Shown here: in pieces, positions 1-9,215 of the stretch
Numbering within the stretch: the stretch's first letter is position 1
Layout of the letters: each line of letters starts with the position of its first letter
Origin: Entrophospora sp. SA101
Lineage: Eukaryota > Glomeromycota > Glomeromycetes > Entrophosporales > Entrophosporaceae
Direction of reading: 5' to 3'
DNA length: 39,778 nt
Assembly: GCA_958430865.1 (NCBI GenBank)
Contig: CAUDNR010004414.1
Span: 1 to 39,778, forward strand
The notes under the pieces: generated by a model
Told to the model about the DNA's origin: nothing
The model's input: only the letters and a program-made list of their open reading frames with translations
Databases searched by the model: none
Translations under genes and position numbers: made by a program

Positions 1-219
1 AAACATCCTATATTAGGAGACTATCATTATGAAAATTTATGCGAAAATCTTTGTTATACTGATACTTGGAGAATGATGTTGCACGCACATAAATTATTCA
101 TACCATTGAGAAACAATAATAATGATGACGAGAAAGAAGAGAAGGAAGTAATTGATGAAATAAAGTCTTTGGATATAGAATCTGATGATCCATTCTCTAA
201 TTTAGTCTATGATTCCTAA
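1..219 (+). CDS. RluA-family RNA pseudouridine synthase, C-terminal end (partial)
   Basis: The reading frame is open from base 1 and stops at 217-219, giving 72 residues; the gene begins outside the window. The fragment starts with HPILGDYHYE and continues with WRMMLHAHKLFIPL. This matches the C-terminal part of RluA-type pseudouridine synthases, where 'HPIxGDxxY' is followed by 'RMMLHAxxLxxP'; it most resembles the RPUSD1 subgroup. These enzymes isomerise uridine to pseudouridine in RNA. The catalytic Asp lies upstream and cannot be seen. The last 35 residues are an acidic, Asn-rich tail typical of fungal extensions. The gene is convergent with the eL18 gene downstream. The family call rests on two short motifs, so the exact subfamily and RNA target are uncertain. 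Confidence 0.6.
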   Translation, partial: KHPILGDYHYENLCENLCYTDTWRMMLHAHKLFIPLRNNNNDDEKEEKEVIDEIKSLDIESDDPFSNLVYDS

Positions 220-590
220 TTTATTTGTTTATGAATAGGCTAGCGTGTTCACAGTTTATTTTGAATGAAAAGAGTATCAAGAACAGTATATGTTTAGTGG
301 AATTCCAAGTGAAGAAATGGAAGGAGTTGAAACTTCCTGAAATATTGGAACCTTGAAAATTTCCTTAATTTTTTTCAAAAATCTAAATAAAAAGTTAGCT
401 CTCAAATTATTTTTATCTTGATGCAATAAGGATTTATAAGACATATATTTTTACAACAAACAAAACTTGAATTAAGTTTTTTTTTGCCTATGAATTTTTA
501 ATTTAGTGATAAAAACTGCAAATGTGCAAATTTATTAATGTAACAATCCAATGATAATTACAATGCTATAAAATCAATAATAATTTAATT
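220..590. other. Convergent intergenic / 3' UTR region
   Basis: This is the AT-rich spacer between the stop codons of two convergent genes, the pseudouridine synthase (+) and eL18 (-). It should hold both 3' UTRs. Runs of T and A and several AATAAA-like words are present, for example near 387-391 and 570-580. No coding signal is seen. Confidence 0.5.
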
Positions 591-1449
591 TTAAACTTTG
601 AAACCACGAGAAGCTCTACGACCACGTGCTTTCTCAAATTTCCTTCCCTTTGCACGAACATAAGGTCTTTAAATTTTATTGATTGTCATTATTATTTAAT
701 CAAAAAGAAATTTTTTTAGTATAATATTAAAATTAATGAAATAATAATAATAATAATATAAAATTCATACTTGGCGTTCTTATGTGGACCCATCCCAAAA
801 TGTCTAATGGCTTCTCTAGATTTAGGACCTCGTAAGAGTACAGTATTAGAACCGGTTGGTGAACGTAAAGCCAATTGATCTAGTGTGAGTACTTCGCCAC
901 CAACTTTTAAAATTCTCGCTTTAGCTGTTTTTGTTATTCTGAGCGCTGCAACTGATATTTTTGGTATATCTAATACTCGATTATCATCTGTGACTGTTCC
1001 AACTACCACTGCAATTTTACCTGAATGCTTTTCCAAATTACAAATTAGTCGAGAAATTGAAATTGGTGGTCTATTCACTCGTGACATAAATAGTCGTTTT
1101 AATATCACTTTATTAAACTTAGAGTCTGTTCTTCTCGCTAAAACTCTATAAAGCTATTTGTTAATGTAAGATATATATCTGTGTGTGTTAATGACTTTAA
1201 TTTGAACCAAATTATTTGTTTGTTCCTTTCATTATTCACTCGCTCATTCTAATTTACCTTAACTAATAACCTGAGATAAACATCTTCACTTTTTGGTTCT
1301 GTTCTATTCCTCTTTCTTACGTGGTGTTTCTTAATGTCAATACCCTACAAAATTTGGTTTATTAGAATATTTTTATTTTTTTCTAATATATATTATTAAC
1401 TAGTTCATTTTTTATTAATTAATTAGTTGATTAATATTAGATTTACCAT
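591..1449 (-). CDS. RPL18: 60S ribosomal protein eL18
   Basis: Structural protein of the large cytosolic ribosomal subunit, 182 residues (yeast homologue 186). Coding exons run 1449-1447, 1344-1258, 1153-771 and 666-591, all with GT..AG introns and phases that join exactly. The first coding exon is only the ATG, immediately followed by GTAAAT; the second begins with [11 protein letters not shown], the conserved N-terminus. Family signatures follow in order: [101 protein letters not shown], and the basic C-terminus [11 protein letters not shown]. The split after the start codon is common in fungal ribosomal protein genes. A CCAAT word lies upstream near 1520-1525. An opposite-strand frame at 885-1151 is a shadow. 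Confidence 0.96.
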
Positions 1450-2007
1450 TTTATTGATTTATTTTTTTGTTAGAAAAAAAAAATAAATGATTTTCATTTG
1501 CATTTGATGTGTAATGATCAGCCAATCAAATCATAAGAGCAAACAAAAATTAGATTCTTATAATCATAATAACTAACGAGTTTCGACTTGATAATCAAAT
1601 CATACCCAAAACTATTGCTAGTAAATACCCTGGTTTGACCTCATGATCTACTGATTTAATTAAATTCGCTCTCCCAAAAAATTAATCAATGACGCTTGTG
1701 CAGGTTGTGTGGACTAAAACCATTTGATTTGATACAGAAACCCAAATTTCAATTCATGATTGATAATTAAATTATTGTTAGAACTATTGAATGCAAAGCA
1801 TACCTTTGTTTTTATCTTCATCTTTACAAATAAACTGCTAGATGCAATTAAATATCTTGAACTCATCACACTGGATATTATTAACTGCCTTTACTATCAA
1901 ATTCTAATTGGAAAGATAACTATCCCGAATTGATAGCAGTGGGCCTCGTATTTCTTTATTTCAAGGGTAAATCCGGATCAATTATTTAGGTTCTATTATC
2001 ACGGGAT
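1450..2007. other. Upstream region of eL18, no gene seen
   Basis: AT-rich sequence upstream of the minus-strand eL18 gene. The proximal part (about 1450-1700) probably contains its promoter and 5' UTR. No conserved coding frame or RNA gene was recognised. Towards 1900-2000 the base composition becomes more mixed and leads into a retroelement zinc-knuckle remnant. Confidence 0.4.
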
Positions 2008-2106
2008 AGAACTATTGACAACTTGACAAACAAAGATCCAAAAAAGAAATGTTATTCCTGCGGGCAACTAGGGCACATTATAAGGGATTGTGGATTCAAG
2101 CATTAA
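2008..2106 (+). pseudogene. Retroelement-type CCHC zinc-knuckle remnant
   Basis: A short frame ends at the stop 2104-2106 and reads RTIDNLTNKDPKK followed by CYSCGQLGHIIRDC. The second part is a perfect CX2CX4HX4C zinc knuckle (Cys at 2050, Cys at 2059, His at 2074, Cys at 2089). Such knuckles are typical of the Gag nucleocapsid of LTR retrotransposons, but also occur in cellular nucleic-acid-binding proteins. No protease, reverse transcriptase or integrase is readable nearby, so this is best seen as a fragment. Its origin in a retroelement is an inference. Confidence 0.5.
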
Positions 2107-2961
2107 TAGAGAAAGAAGAAATCGTAATTTATTCACAGTACCCTAGCCGTCAATGACTATTATAGATCCTTCCTTAGGAGGATTAAGTAACAAGGCAAAG
2201 ATTCGAAGAACATGATGATTTGGATCAAATAAGACCAGACAGAAGAACGATATTAAGCAATAATCCACCATTATACAAAATTGAGGATGTTTTTTTATTA
2301 CAAAAATAAAAGAATCAGACTTGGATATTGAAAAAAAGTCATTTCTGTTTTTGTCATAATTGTCTAAACATTATTAGAATAAATGGAAAAATTTGTAGTC
2401 AAAATGACAGCAATCAATTGGTTTAAATTGTCAAGATTTAGAAAACTTATCAATCCTCTATATAATGAGTTGAATAAACGGTTGTTTAAAGTATTTAATA
2501 ATTGTAACAAGTTAATATAATTTATTGAAATATATTTTGTTCAAACTGATATTTTTAATTAGTAACTTTTGATAAAGAATGAGGTTCCAAAGAATTCACA
2601 ATGAAATTAATTACCCAGAGATTATCTGGAAAGTGATGAAGGAGATGATGATGATTGGGTGATTATCTGATGATTAAAGATGTATTTCTTTTGTTTTATT
2701 ACAGCTTTAAATTTATGATATATAATTTTATTAAAAAAAGAGCATTGATTGCAAAAATGATTATTAATTACTATGACAACAAGTATACCAATTTTTGATG
2801 TTGCCAGACATTAATGATATTTTAAATTTAATTATTACTAAATAAATATACGCAGTATAATAATATATAATGGTCTACCATTCTGAAATTTTCACAGATA
2901 ATCAATCAAGAAAATTTCTTTTAATCAACAGTAACAGAAAAACCAACATCAGTTTTAGTAA
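2107..2961. other. Intergenic, possible retroelement debris and ZIM17 3' flank
   Basis: AT-rich sequence downstream of the zinc-knuckle remnant and of the convergent-facing ZIM17 stop codon. Short patches are less AT-rich (about 2110-2260) and could be further decayed element sequence, but no domain can be read. Nothing else was seen. Confidence 0.35.
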
Positions 2962-3747
2962 CTAATCATCTTCAGGAAATTGACCTTTTCCTTTGATTGA
3001 ATTTTTTTGTAATTTTATTCTCAATTTTCCCTTCCCAATTGTCTCAGAATTCCATTCAAACTTCTCATCTGCAATAAATTTCAAAACCTTTTCACCTTTT
3101 TCAAGCATCAAGTCTTCTATAGTTGTTTTACCATCACGAAACCATCCTAAATGATCAGCTATCAAATGATTATTATTACATGAAGGACATTGTATAATCA
3201 CTACACCATGATCATATGAGTGTTTTGACATCGTCTTTGTTGATTGGTGAGAACACACTTTACATGTAAATGAAATTAATAGACGTCTATCTAAATTTTG
3301 TTGATCATTAGCTGATGCTGCTGCTGGTGGTGATGAAGACAACGAAGATGAAGCTGTGTTGGTGATTTCTGCAATGTTGCTAGTGGTTTTTGTGTCAACA
3401 TCTATACTTTTAGTAGTGTTTGTGACAGTATTATTATTGTTGCCAGAATCATTGTTACCATCGTTATCATTACTTTTGCTATCATCATTATTGTAAATGA
3501 TGTTAGATTTATCAAAATAATTGAAAAACGATGAATGGATATATTTGTTGTTATAATTGACTTTTTCAATTAACAAATTAACATTATTTTTATGAAAATG
3601 TAATTGATTCTGATTAATAAAAATATTATAATTATTATTTATAAAGACTTTCTTTTTTAAATGTATATTTTTATTATAATTTCTACTGATATCTTTATTA
3701 CAAATATTGGCAAAATTTTTTAGAGAGAATTTCAAATTGTTAAACAT
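2962..3747 (-). CDS. ZIM17: Zim17-type mitochondrial Hsp70 escort protein (DNL zinc finger)
   Basis: Single-exon gene, 261 residues. The C-terminal half carries a DNL-type zinc finger at about residues 158-210. It contains CKVC (C162, C165), the conserved 'HSYDHGVVIIQCPSC' stretch (C187, C190), and 'NNNHLIADHLGWF', the family's 'hLIADnLgWf' signature. Zim17/Hep1/Tim15 keeps mitochondrial Hsp70 soluble and functional in matrix protein import and Fe-S biogenesis. The first ~55 residues are rich in Asn, Lys and Arg with almost no acid, consistent with a matrix-targeting presequence. Residues 88-150 are a low-complexity Asn/Asp/Ser/Thr linker, which makes the protein longer than the yeast one (174). 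The usual 'DNL' triplet reads 'DHL' here. The ATG at 3745-3747 is the first in frame. Confidence 0.88.
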   Translation of the reverse strand: MFNNLKFSLKNFANICNKDISRNYNKNIHLKKKVFINNNYNIFINQNQLHFHKNNVNLLIEKVNYNNKYIHSSFFNYFDKSNIIYNNDDSKSNDNDGNNDSGNNNNTVTNTTKSIDVDTKTTSNIAEITNTASSSLSSSPPAAASANDQQNLDRRLLISFTCKVCSHQSTKTMSKHSYDHGVVIIQCPSCNNNHLIADHLGWFRDGKTTIEDLMLEKGEKVLKFIADEKFEWNSETIGKGKLRIKLQKNSIKGKGQFPEDD

Positions 3748-4803
3748 GATTTCAAAATTGATCTACACAAAATCACAAAGTAATAGGTTATCTTATTTTT
3801 ATTTTCAACTGATAAGTTTTGCAAAGAAAATTTGAAAATGATGGTTGTGATATTAATAATTTATTAATTATTTCATTAAAATTAAAATATAGTAAAATTT
3901 GGAACTTTTCATATACTTTAGATAATGTAATTTTTTTGATCACTATTTTCTAGCCAAGTTAATATTTTAAATATCAGTTTTAAAAAGATTTTGAGAAAAG
4001 GTACATCCAACAATTAGAAAAGGAGAACATCGATGAAAACGTAAAAAAAGAATGAGTTCATATTATCTGCTGACAGGGTAGAAATAAAAAACACTGTGGA
4101 TTTGAATCAGTTAGTGAAGTCAGGTTGAATTGGATCGATATATATAGATGTTGATGCTCTTGCTTTTAATCTTTAGACCGAAGGGAAGAGATCAGTTACA
4201 CTTAACAATTGGTAATAGTAACATTCTGCAAGATATTACCATACTGACCGGGCATTTTGTTTGGAGATGTGATCCAATTGACTTGTTAATTGGGAATGAA
4301 AAATGATTAATTTGAGGAAAAAAAATCATTTCTTGCTAATCTTTTTTGCGTTATTATATATAATTCTTTATTTCAGAAAAAAAAAGATATATCGAACTAC
4401 ACATTCATCCTTCAACCAAGGTTGGAAATAGTACTTTGAAAATCTGGATTTTCTCTGAAAAAAGGTCTTTAGATATTTTTCTTGAATTTGTATAATTTCT
4501 AAAGCTCCGAACGGTTCGGTTTACTCTTTGAACCAAACCGAAACCGAACCGAACTATTTAGAGCTTAGGCTAAAACTATTTGGCAGTTCCTGGTATTCTA
4601 ATTTTGCACTCTGCTTATTTAGAACCAAACCCACTAATTTCTAATCTAATAACAACCAGTGAATGAGTTTTTTTCTGGAGACACAGGCTTAATTACTCAA
4701 TGGCGTTGTATTTTATAACCTGAAACAATAAAAGTTTAAAAGTTTGCGGAGACGATGAATTTTATATATGAACTGAAAAAATAGAACGTCCTTAGGATTT
4801 CTA
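3748..4803. other. Intergenic upstream of ZIM17, with a CGGTTCGG-type inverted repeat
   Basis: No gene recognised. The part next to 3748 should contain the ZIM17 promoter. At 4512-4522 and 4541-4551 an 11-bp inverted repeat (CGGTTCGGTTT / AAACCGAACCG) can form a hairpin. It sits in a short GC-richer patch (4505-4555) made of variants of 'AACCGAACCG', a simple-sequence or repeat remnant rather than a terminator. Confidence 0.4.
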
Positions 4804-4886
4804 TTCGAATGAAACGAATGAAACGAATGAAACGAACAAAACGAACAAAACGAACAAAACGAACAAAATGAATAAAACGAATAAAC
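4804..4886. repeat. 10-bp tandem repeat (minisatellite)
   Basis: About eight head-to-tail copies of a 10-bp unit that drifts from 'cgaatgaaa' types to 'cgaacaaaa' and then 'cgaataaaa' types. The units change class in blocks along the array, which suggests stepwise amplification. Frames through it give meaningless (F/R/S)-rich peptides, so it is non-coding. Confidence 0.85.
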
Positions 4887-5081
4887 GAGTAATTCCCGGT
4901 TAACCACGGTTGAATGGTTAACGGTGCCAACCCCTAGGAAAAATTTGTTACACATGAAATTTTGGATCCCTAATAAACATACACTTATAAAATTGTTTTT
5001 AGATCTTTATATCATTTCACAAAAAAATCATTTAAATCAGATGACTAAAATTAGAGAATTATTTGTTGTTGTGTATGCAAA

Positions 5082-5765
5082 AGTAGTTGTTGCTTGAAAA
5101 TGGGATGTAAGACAAAAATAAGCAAAAGACTTGGGATGCAATTGATAACCATATATAATATTCTAGAAAGATATAATAAAGAAGGAACTGTTGAAAATGA
5201 TAAGAGAAGTGGGAAACCCAAGTCACTTTCAGATAGAGGTAAACATGCTTTAGTGAAAGTTGTCCAAATGAGATAAATAAGGCTTGTAAGTACAAGAATG
5301 GTGCAAAGAAATTTATATGGGTTACCATATATGTGCAGGAGAAAGAAAGCCTTTAATATCAGAAGTAAATAGAAAGAAATGTTGTCATTTTGTGAGATGT
5401 TGTAAAGATTGATTAGAGTGGAATGAAGTCATATTCAGTGATGAATCAAGATTCATTATATTTGACAAATGACTCCCAAAATTGGGCTTGGAGACAACCC
5501 CATGAGAAATATAAAATTGATTGTTTAGTACCTAAGGTTGCCCACTCACCTGGAATAATGGTATGGAGATGCTTTACTCAAGATCAAATTGGTCCACTTA
5601 TAAATTTGATGTTAACATTACAGGTGAAGTATATGAAAAAATATTCAAAGATTACTTATTACCTCTTCTTCAATCTTTGAACCTTTCAAAGTTATGGGTA
5701 TTTCAGATGATAATGCTCAATCTCAGAGCAGGCAGGGTTGAAACAATTTGTTACTGGAATTAGAT
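5082..5765 (+). pseudogene. Decayed Tc1/mariner-type transposase
   Basis: Conserved Tc1 transposase blocks appear in order but in shifting frames. At 5100-5275 there is a helix-turn-helix region (KISKRLGMQLITIYNILERY, then NKEGTVENDKRSGKPKSLSDR). At about 5418-5470 comes WNEVIFSDESRFIIFD, holding the first catalytic Asp. At 5478-5580 comes WAWRQPHEKYKIDCLVPK followed by HSPGIMVWRCF. At about 5697-5740 is a broken 'DDNA' block with the second Asp. The third acidic residue and the C-terminus are missing, and no terminal inverted repeats were found. Frameshifts and stops interrupt it throughout, so it is an old dead copy. It belongs to a different lineage from the element at 13225-14459. Confidence 0.85.
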
Positions 5766-5924
5766 TTGGACGCTCTTTTGGCCGAATTTAACTAATTCCG
5801 AAATTCTTAATTTTTATTATTATTATATTTTTAGTTATAACCTTTATTAATTTAGTATTATTTTATCTATTATATTTTATTTATTAATTATTTGTATAAC
5901 GTCGTAGTTTATTTAAGAAAGAAT

Positions 5925-6033
5925 CAACTTGGGATATCCTCACAATTTTGGGATATCCTCGCAATTTTGAGATATCGTCTCAATTTTGGGATAACTTCTC
6001 AATATTGAGAGAATATCTCAATTTTGGGATATT
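5925..6033. repeat. 19-bp tandem repeat array
   Basis: Five to six imperfect copies in register every 19 bp. Unit starts are at 5941, 5960, 5979, 5998 and 6017, with a partial unit from 5925. The consensus is close to ctcaattttgggatatcct; the fourth unit is the most diverged. The spacing is constant with no spacers, so this is a simple tandem array. It lies just upstream of a TATATAA word at 6058. Confidence 0.85.
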
Positions 6034-6280
6034 AGAATTACTAATTAATTGAATTGTATATAAGGATCTTGAATTCAATGTACTTGTAAAGTAACTTTCT
6101 CATAAGTCAATTAGTTTCGACTAAGAAAACTAAATAAATAAAATAGTAATATTTTATTTAAATAAACTTTTATCTTTAACCAAAATTATTCGCTAATAAC
6201 AAAATCAATTCGTTGATCCCCTATTCATTCTGATCCACGCAAAAACAAAAATAATTGTTATCAAATTTAATCGGTGACAA
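5925..6280 (+). mobile_element. Possible solo LTR (copia-like) remnant
   Basis: The 19-bp array is followed by GTATATAAGGA (6056-6066), a transcribed-looking stretch with AATAAA words (6130-6145), and then ATTGTTATCAAATTT (about 6256-6270). The last resembles a degraded initiator-Met-tRNA primer-binding site (TGGTATCAGAGC) as found just inside copia LTRs. The order U3-like repeats, TATA box, poly(A) signal, PBS-like site fits an LTR. No paired LTR, exact TG..CA ends or internal genes could be established, so this is a weak inference. Confidence 0.28.
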
Positions 6281-7141
6281 TACATATTTAAACATTAACG
6301 TGCTTTTTGTACAGTCATACGACGTAAACCGGCTTTCGTAAATATGAATATGTGACACGATCAAAATAATTTTCAGAATCGCGGAAAAACCCGCACTATT
6401 TTTTTTTATTATATTAATTAATAATTAACAACAATCTAGGGAAAAAAATTATCACCATGTTATTTTATAATCATTAATAAGCAGAAAAGAACAAAATCAA
6501 TGGTTTTTTAATTGCCAACAACAATCAATGAACATTATTAAAATTTATAAACGAATGTATCATTATTATTATTTACATTTTTCAAAAAAAAAAGAGTTGT
6601 GTCAACACAAAAAAAATTTTATTCGCCGCAATGTTTTGTATTTCAATTTTGCTCTCATTCTTCCCCAAAAATTCAGTTTACCAAAAGTTCAGAAACAAAC
6701 CTTTGCAATATGCAATTTGCAATCTGCAGTTTGCAAAATTCAAAAATTGCAATCTCTAAATAATAAAATAGCAAATTGTAATTTGCATATTGTTGCATAG
6801 TTTATAAAACGGACTGTAGAAGATTTCTTTTTTTTGAAAAACTGTAGGTTAGCGCGTTTGACAAAAATAAACGAGATTTCCAAGTCTAATAAATAGTTGT
6901 CAAGATTTTCGAAATATTTATACCAGACAAAAAATGTTCTATTCCAAAATTAAAAATTTTTTTCACGTCTTTATTAATAATTGTTAATAATTGTAATAAA
7001 ATATTTATTTATCTTAAACTTTTTAACAAAAAATAATATGCTTTCATAATATTTTTCACGTGCTATTTTTTTTTTACATAAATTGACTTACTATTTTTGG
7101 ATTAAGATTTGCGGGATCCACAACAGTTGATCAATTTAGAC
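6281..7141. other. Upstream region of kinase pseudogene 1, with an ATGCAAATTGC-type hairpin
   Basis: No gene recognised. At 6703-6800 there are many iterations of 'ttgcaatatgcaatttgca' and its complement 'aatttgcatattg', so the segment is both locally repetitive and self-complementary. The remainder is AT-rich and should include the original promoter and 5' UTR of the kinase gene that starts at 7142. Confidence 0.4.
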
Positions 7142-8485
7142 ATGGGAATATTCGAAATACTTGCAAAATTATTCAATCTTGATATAATAAAAGAATATGA
7201 CGCATGTTCAACTTGTAATGAATATAAAACTAATTGGGAATGGTGCAAATATTGTGATTCAAAGTTATTAACAGAAGGATGGACTAGTGGCAATGAAACT
7301 ATAGATAAAATAATCAAATGTTCACAACTTGAGGCAACAAGTTATGATAATGAACGTTATCTTCAATGGATTCCTTATTATGATATAAAAAATATTGAAA
7401 AGATAGGTGAAGGTGGATTTGCAACTATATACAAAGCTACTTGGATAAATGGCAATAAATACACAGATTTTGGAAGATATTCTAAAGATAGAATTGTTGC
7501 ATTGAAAAAATTACATAATTCTCAAAATATTTCAGAAGAATTTTTAAATGAGGTAATAGTTTTTTTCTATTTATTTAAAAAAAATTTTATTAATTATTTT
7601 TTTTTAATTAAATATTTATTTTTTTTTTTAGTTTAAAAATTATATTATGTTTCATGATAATGTTCAGATAATTAAAATTTATGGATTAACGCAAGATCAA
7701 ATTACAAAGAATATATGTTTGTAATGCAATATATTGAGGATGGAAGTCTTCAAAATTATATATCAAAAACATTTAAATATTTGAAATGGGCAAATAAAAT
7801 AGAAATTCTTCATGATATTATTAATGGTTTAAAGCAAATTCATCAAAGAAATATCATTCATCATGATCTTCACAGTGGCAATATTCTACAATATGGTATT
7901 GGTTCATATATTTCAGATTTGGGATTATCAATTCCAGCTAATCAAATATCAACATCAAATGAAAATGAAATTCATGGAGTCTTGCCATATTTAGCTCCCG
8001 AAGTGTTAAATGGTAAACCATACACAATGGCATCAGATATCTATAGTTTTGGTGTATTGATGTCAGTGGTCTCAACAGGATTACAACCTTTTACTAATCT
8101 TGCACATGATCTAGGTCTTGCAATTAAAATATGTCAAGGAATAAGACCAGGATTCTCCAACAACACCCCAAAATTTTATATTGAATTTGCATATAGATGC
8201 ATGGATGCTAATCCAGATAAACGTCCAACTGCCAGAGAAACTTGGGATGTTATTTATACTTGGTATATAAAATTAATATTAGATAAAAACAAGGAAGACC
8301 CGATTCGAAAAGAATTTGAAGAAATGGATAAGATTAAATTTGATTCTTCGACAATTGCAACGACCATTCATCCAGAAGCCTTTTATTCCAGCAAATTATT
8401 GAAATTTAAAAACCTACCTCAACCTGTAAATTCCAATAAAGTGACAATTATTGGCAATAATAATGGTAATTATTTTGATTATTGA
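7142..8485 (+). pseudogene. TKL-type protein kinase, frameshifted copy 1
   Basis: Exon 1 is 7142-7552, the intron 7553-7631 (GT..AG), and exon 2 is 7632-8485. The ATG at 7142 gives a first exon of 137 codons, matching the 138 of the intact paralogue at 15792. Features in order are CX2C...CX2C (CSTC, CKYC), LTEGWTSGNE, the glycine loop IGEGGFATIYKA, VALKKL with the ATP-binding Lys, the catalytic loop HHDLHSGN, a variant DFG (SDLGLS), and LAPEVL. After the conserved splice the frame holds only to about 7697. Compared with the paralogue one base is missing near 7697-7699, so translation stops at TAA 7722-7724; the kinase frame resumes from 7715. Exon 2 is 854 nt against 855 in the paralogue. Everything else is intact, so this is either a very young pseudogene or an assembly error. 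The gene is tail-to-tail with DAD4. Confidence 0.85.
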
Positions 8486-8821
8486 ATAATTTAAAATTAA
8501 TATCACAAAGAATATTAATATTATTTTTTAATTAATATTTGTAGATTCTAAGCAAATGAATTTAGACATTTAGATTAATAATCAATCAATAAATTGGGCA
8601 TGCTGCAACAAAACCAGACAAAGTGAATATTTGTATTACCAAGGACTCAGGGTTCAAAATTTTTAACATCACAATTGTACTACTGGCTTTCAAATTATTT
8701 TTGTTTTAAATCCACATATACTATTATTTTCAATTACATTTTTATTTTAATCAAATTAATTAAAAGTGAAGGCATTAAAAGTCAATAATAATACATGTCC
8801 AGAAAATTTTCTTTGATTTAT
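8486..8821. other. Convergent intergenic region
   Basis: AT-rich spacer between the stop codons of the kinase copy (+) and DAD4 (-); expected to hold both 3' UTRs. No other signal is seen. Confidence 0.45.
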
Positions 8822-9215
8822 TTATTTGTTTGTATTTTTTGAATCCTGTTCTTGCAATTTCTGCATGCTTTCAAGATTAAAAGCAACATTCCTGCTATAA
8901 TTCATCCAGAATTGTGATAAATGTACCAATTCATTATTATTTTCATTAATTCGCTAATTATAAATGAACATGAAAATATTAATCATCATCATCATAATCA
9001 TCATCATTATTGTTTGATAATAATCAAAAAAAAAACCTGAGTACGATCATTAACACCTTCTAAAGCATCATTAAGCTTTTTCTATGAGAATAAAAATAAG
9101 ATTGTAAATTCTTGTGTGAGAAGGTTTTGTGAAATTTATAAGAATGAAAACTTACAATGTTTAAAACAATTCTATGTAATAAAGTTCGTTGTTGTTCTTC
9201 ATGAGGGTTTTCCAT
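8822..9215 (-). CDS. DAD4: DASH/Dam1 kinetochore complex subunit Dad4
   Basis: Small three-exon gene, 78 residues. Exons are 9215-9156 (60 nt), 9081-9037 (45 nt) and 8953-8822 (132 nt), joined in frame. The protein begins MENPHEEQQRTLLHRIVLNI, continues KKLNDALEGVNDRTQRINEN and then NNELVHLSQFWMNYSRNV, followed by AFNLESMQKLQEQ. This aligns without gaps to Dad4 of yeasts, which starts MENPHE and has the invariant 'FNLE' near the end; the yeast protein is 72 residues. Dad4 is part of the heterodecameric DASH/Dam1 ring that couples kinetochores to microtubule ends. The protein is predicted to be helical and coiled-coil. Intron 2 has an unusual donor (GTTTTT), but the alignment requires this junction because reading on meets a stop. 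The short exons make the gene easy to miss. Confidence 0.9.

Noticed and set aside
885..1151. Plus-strand frame of 88 codons
   Set aside because: Antisense shadow of eL18 exon 3; no family motif.
4713..4955. Frames through the 10-bp repeat giving (CSF)n or (VRF)n peptides
   Set aside because: Artefact of tandem repeats without stops.
5925..6033. CRISPR-like array
   Set aside because: Units are contiguous 19-mers with no spacers, in a eukaryotic setting.
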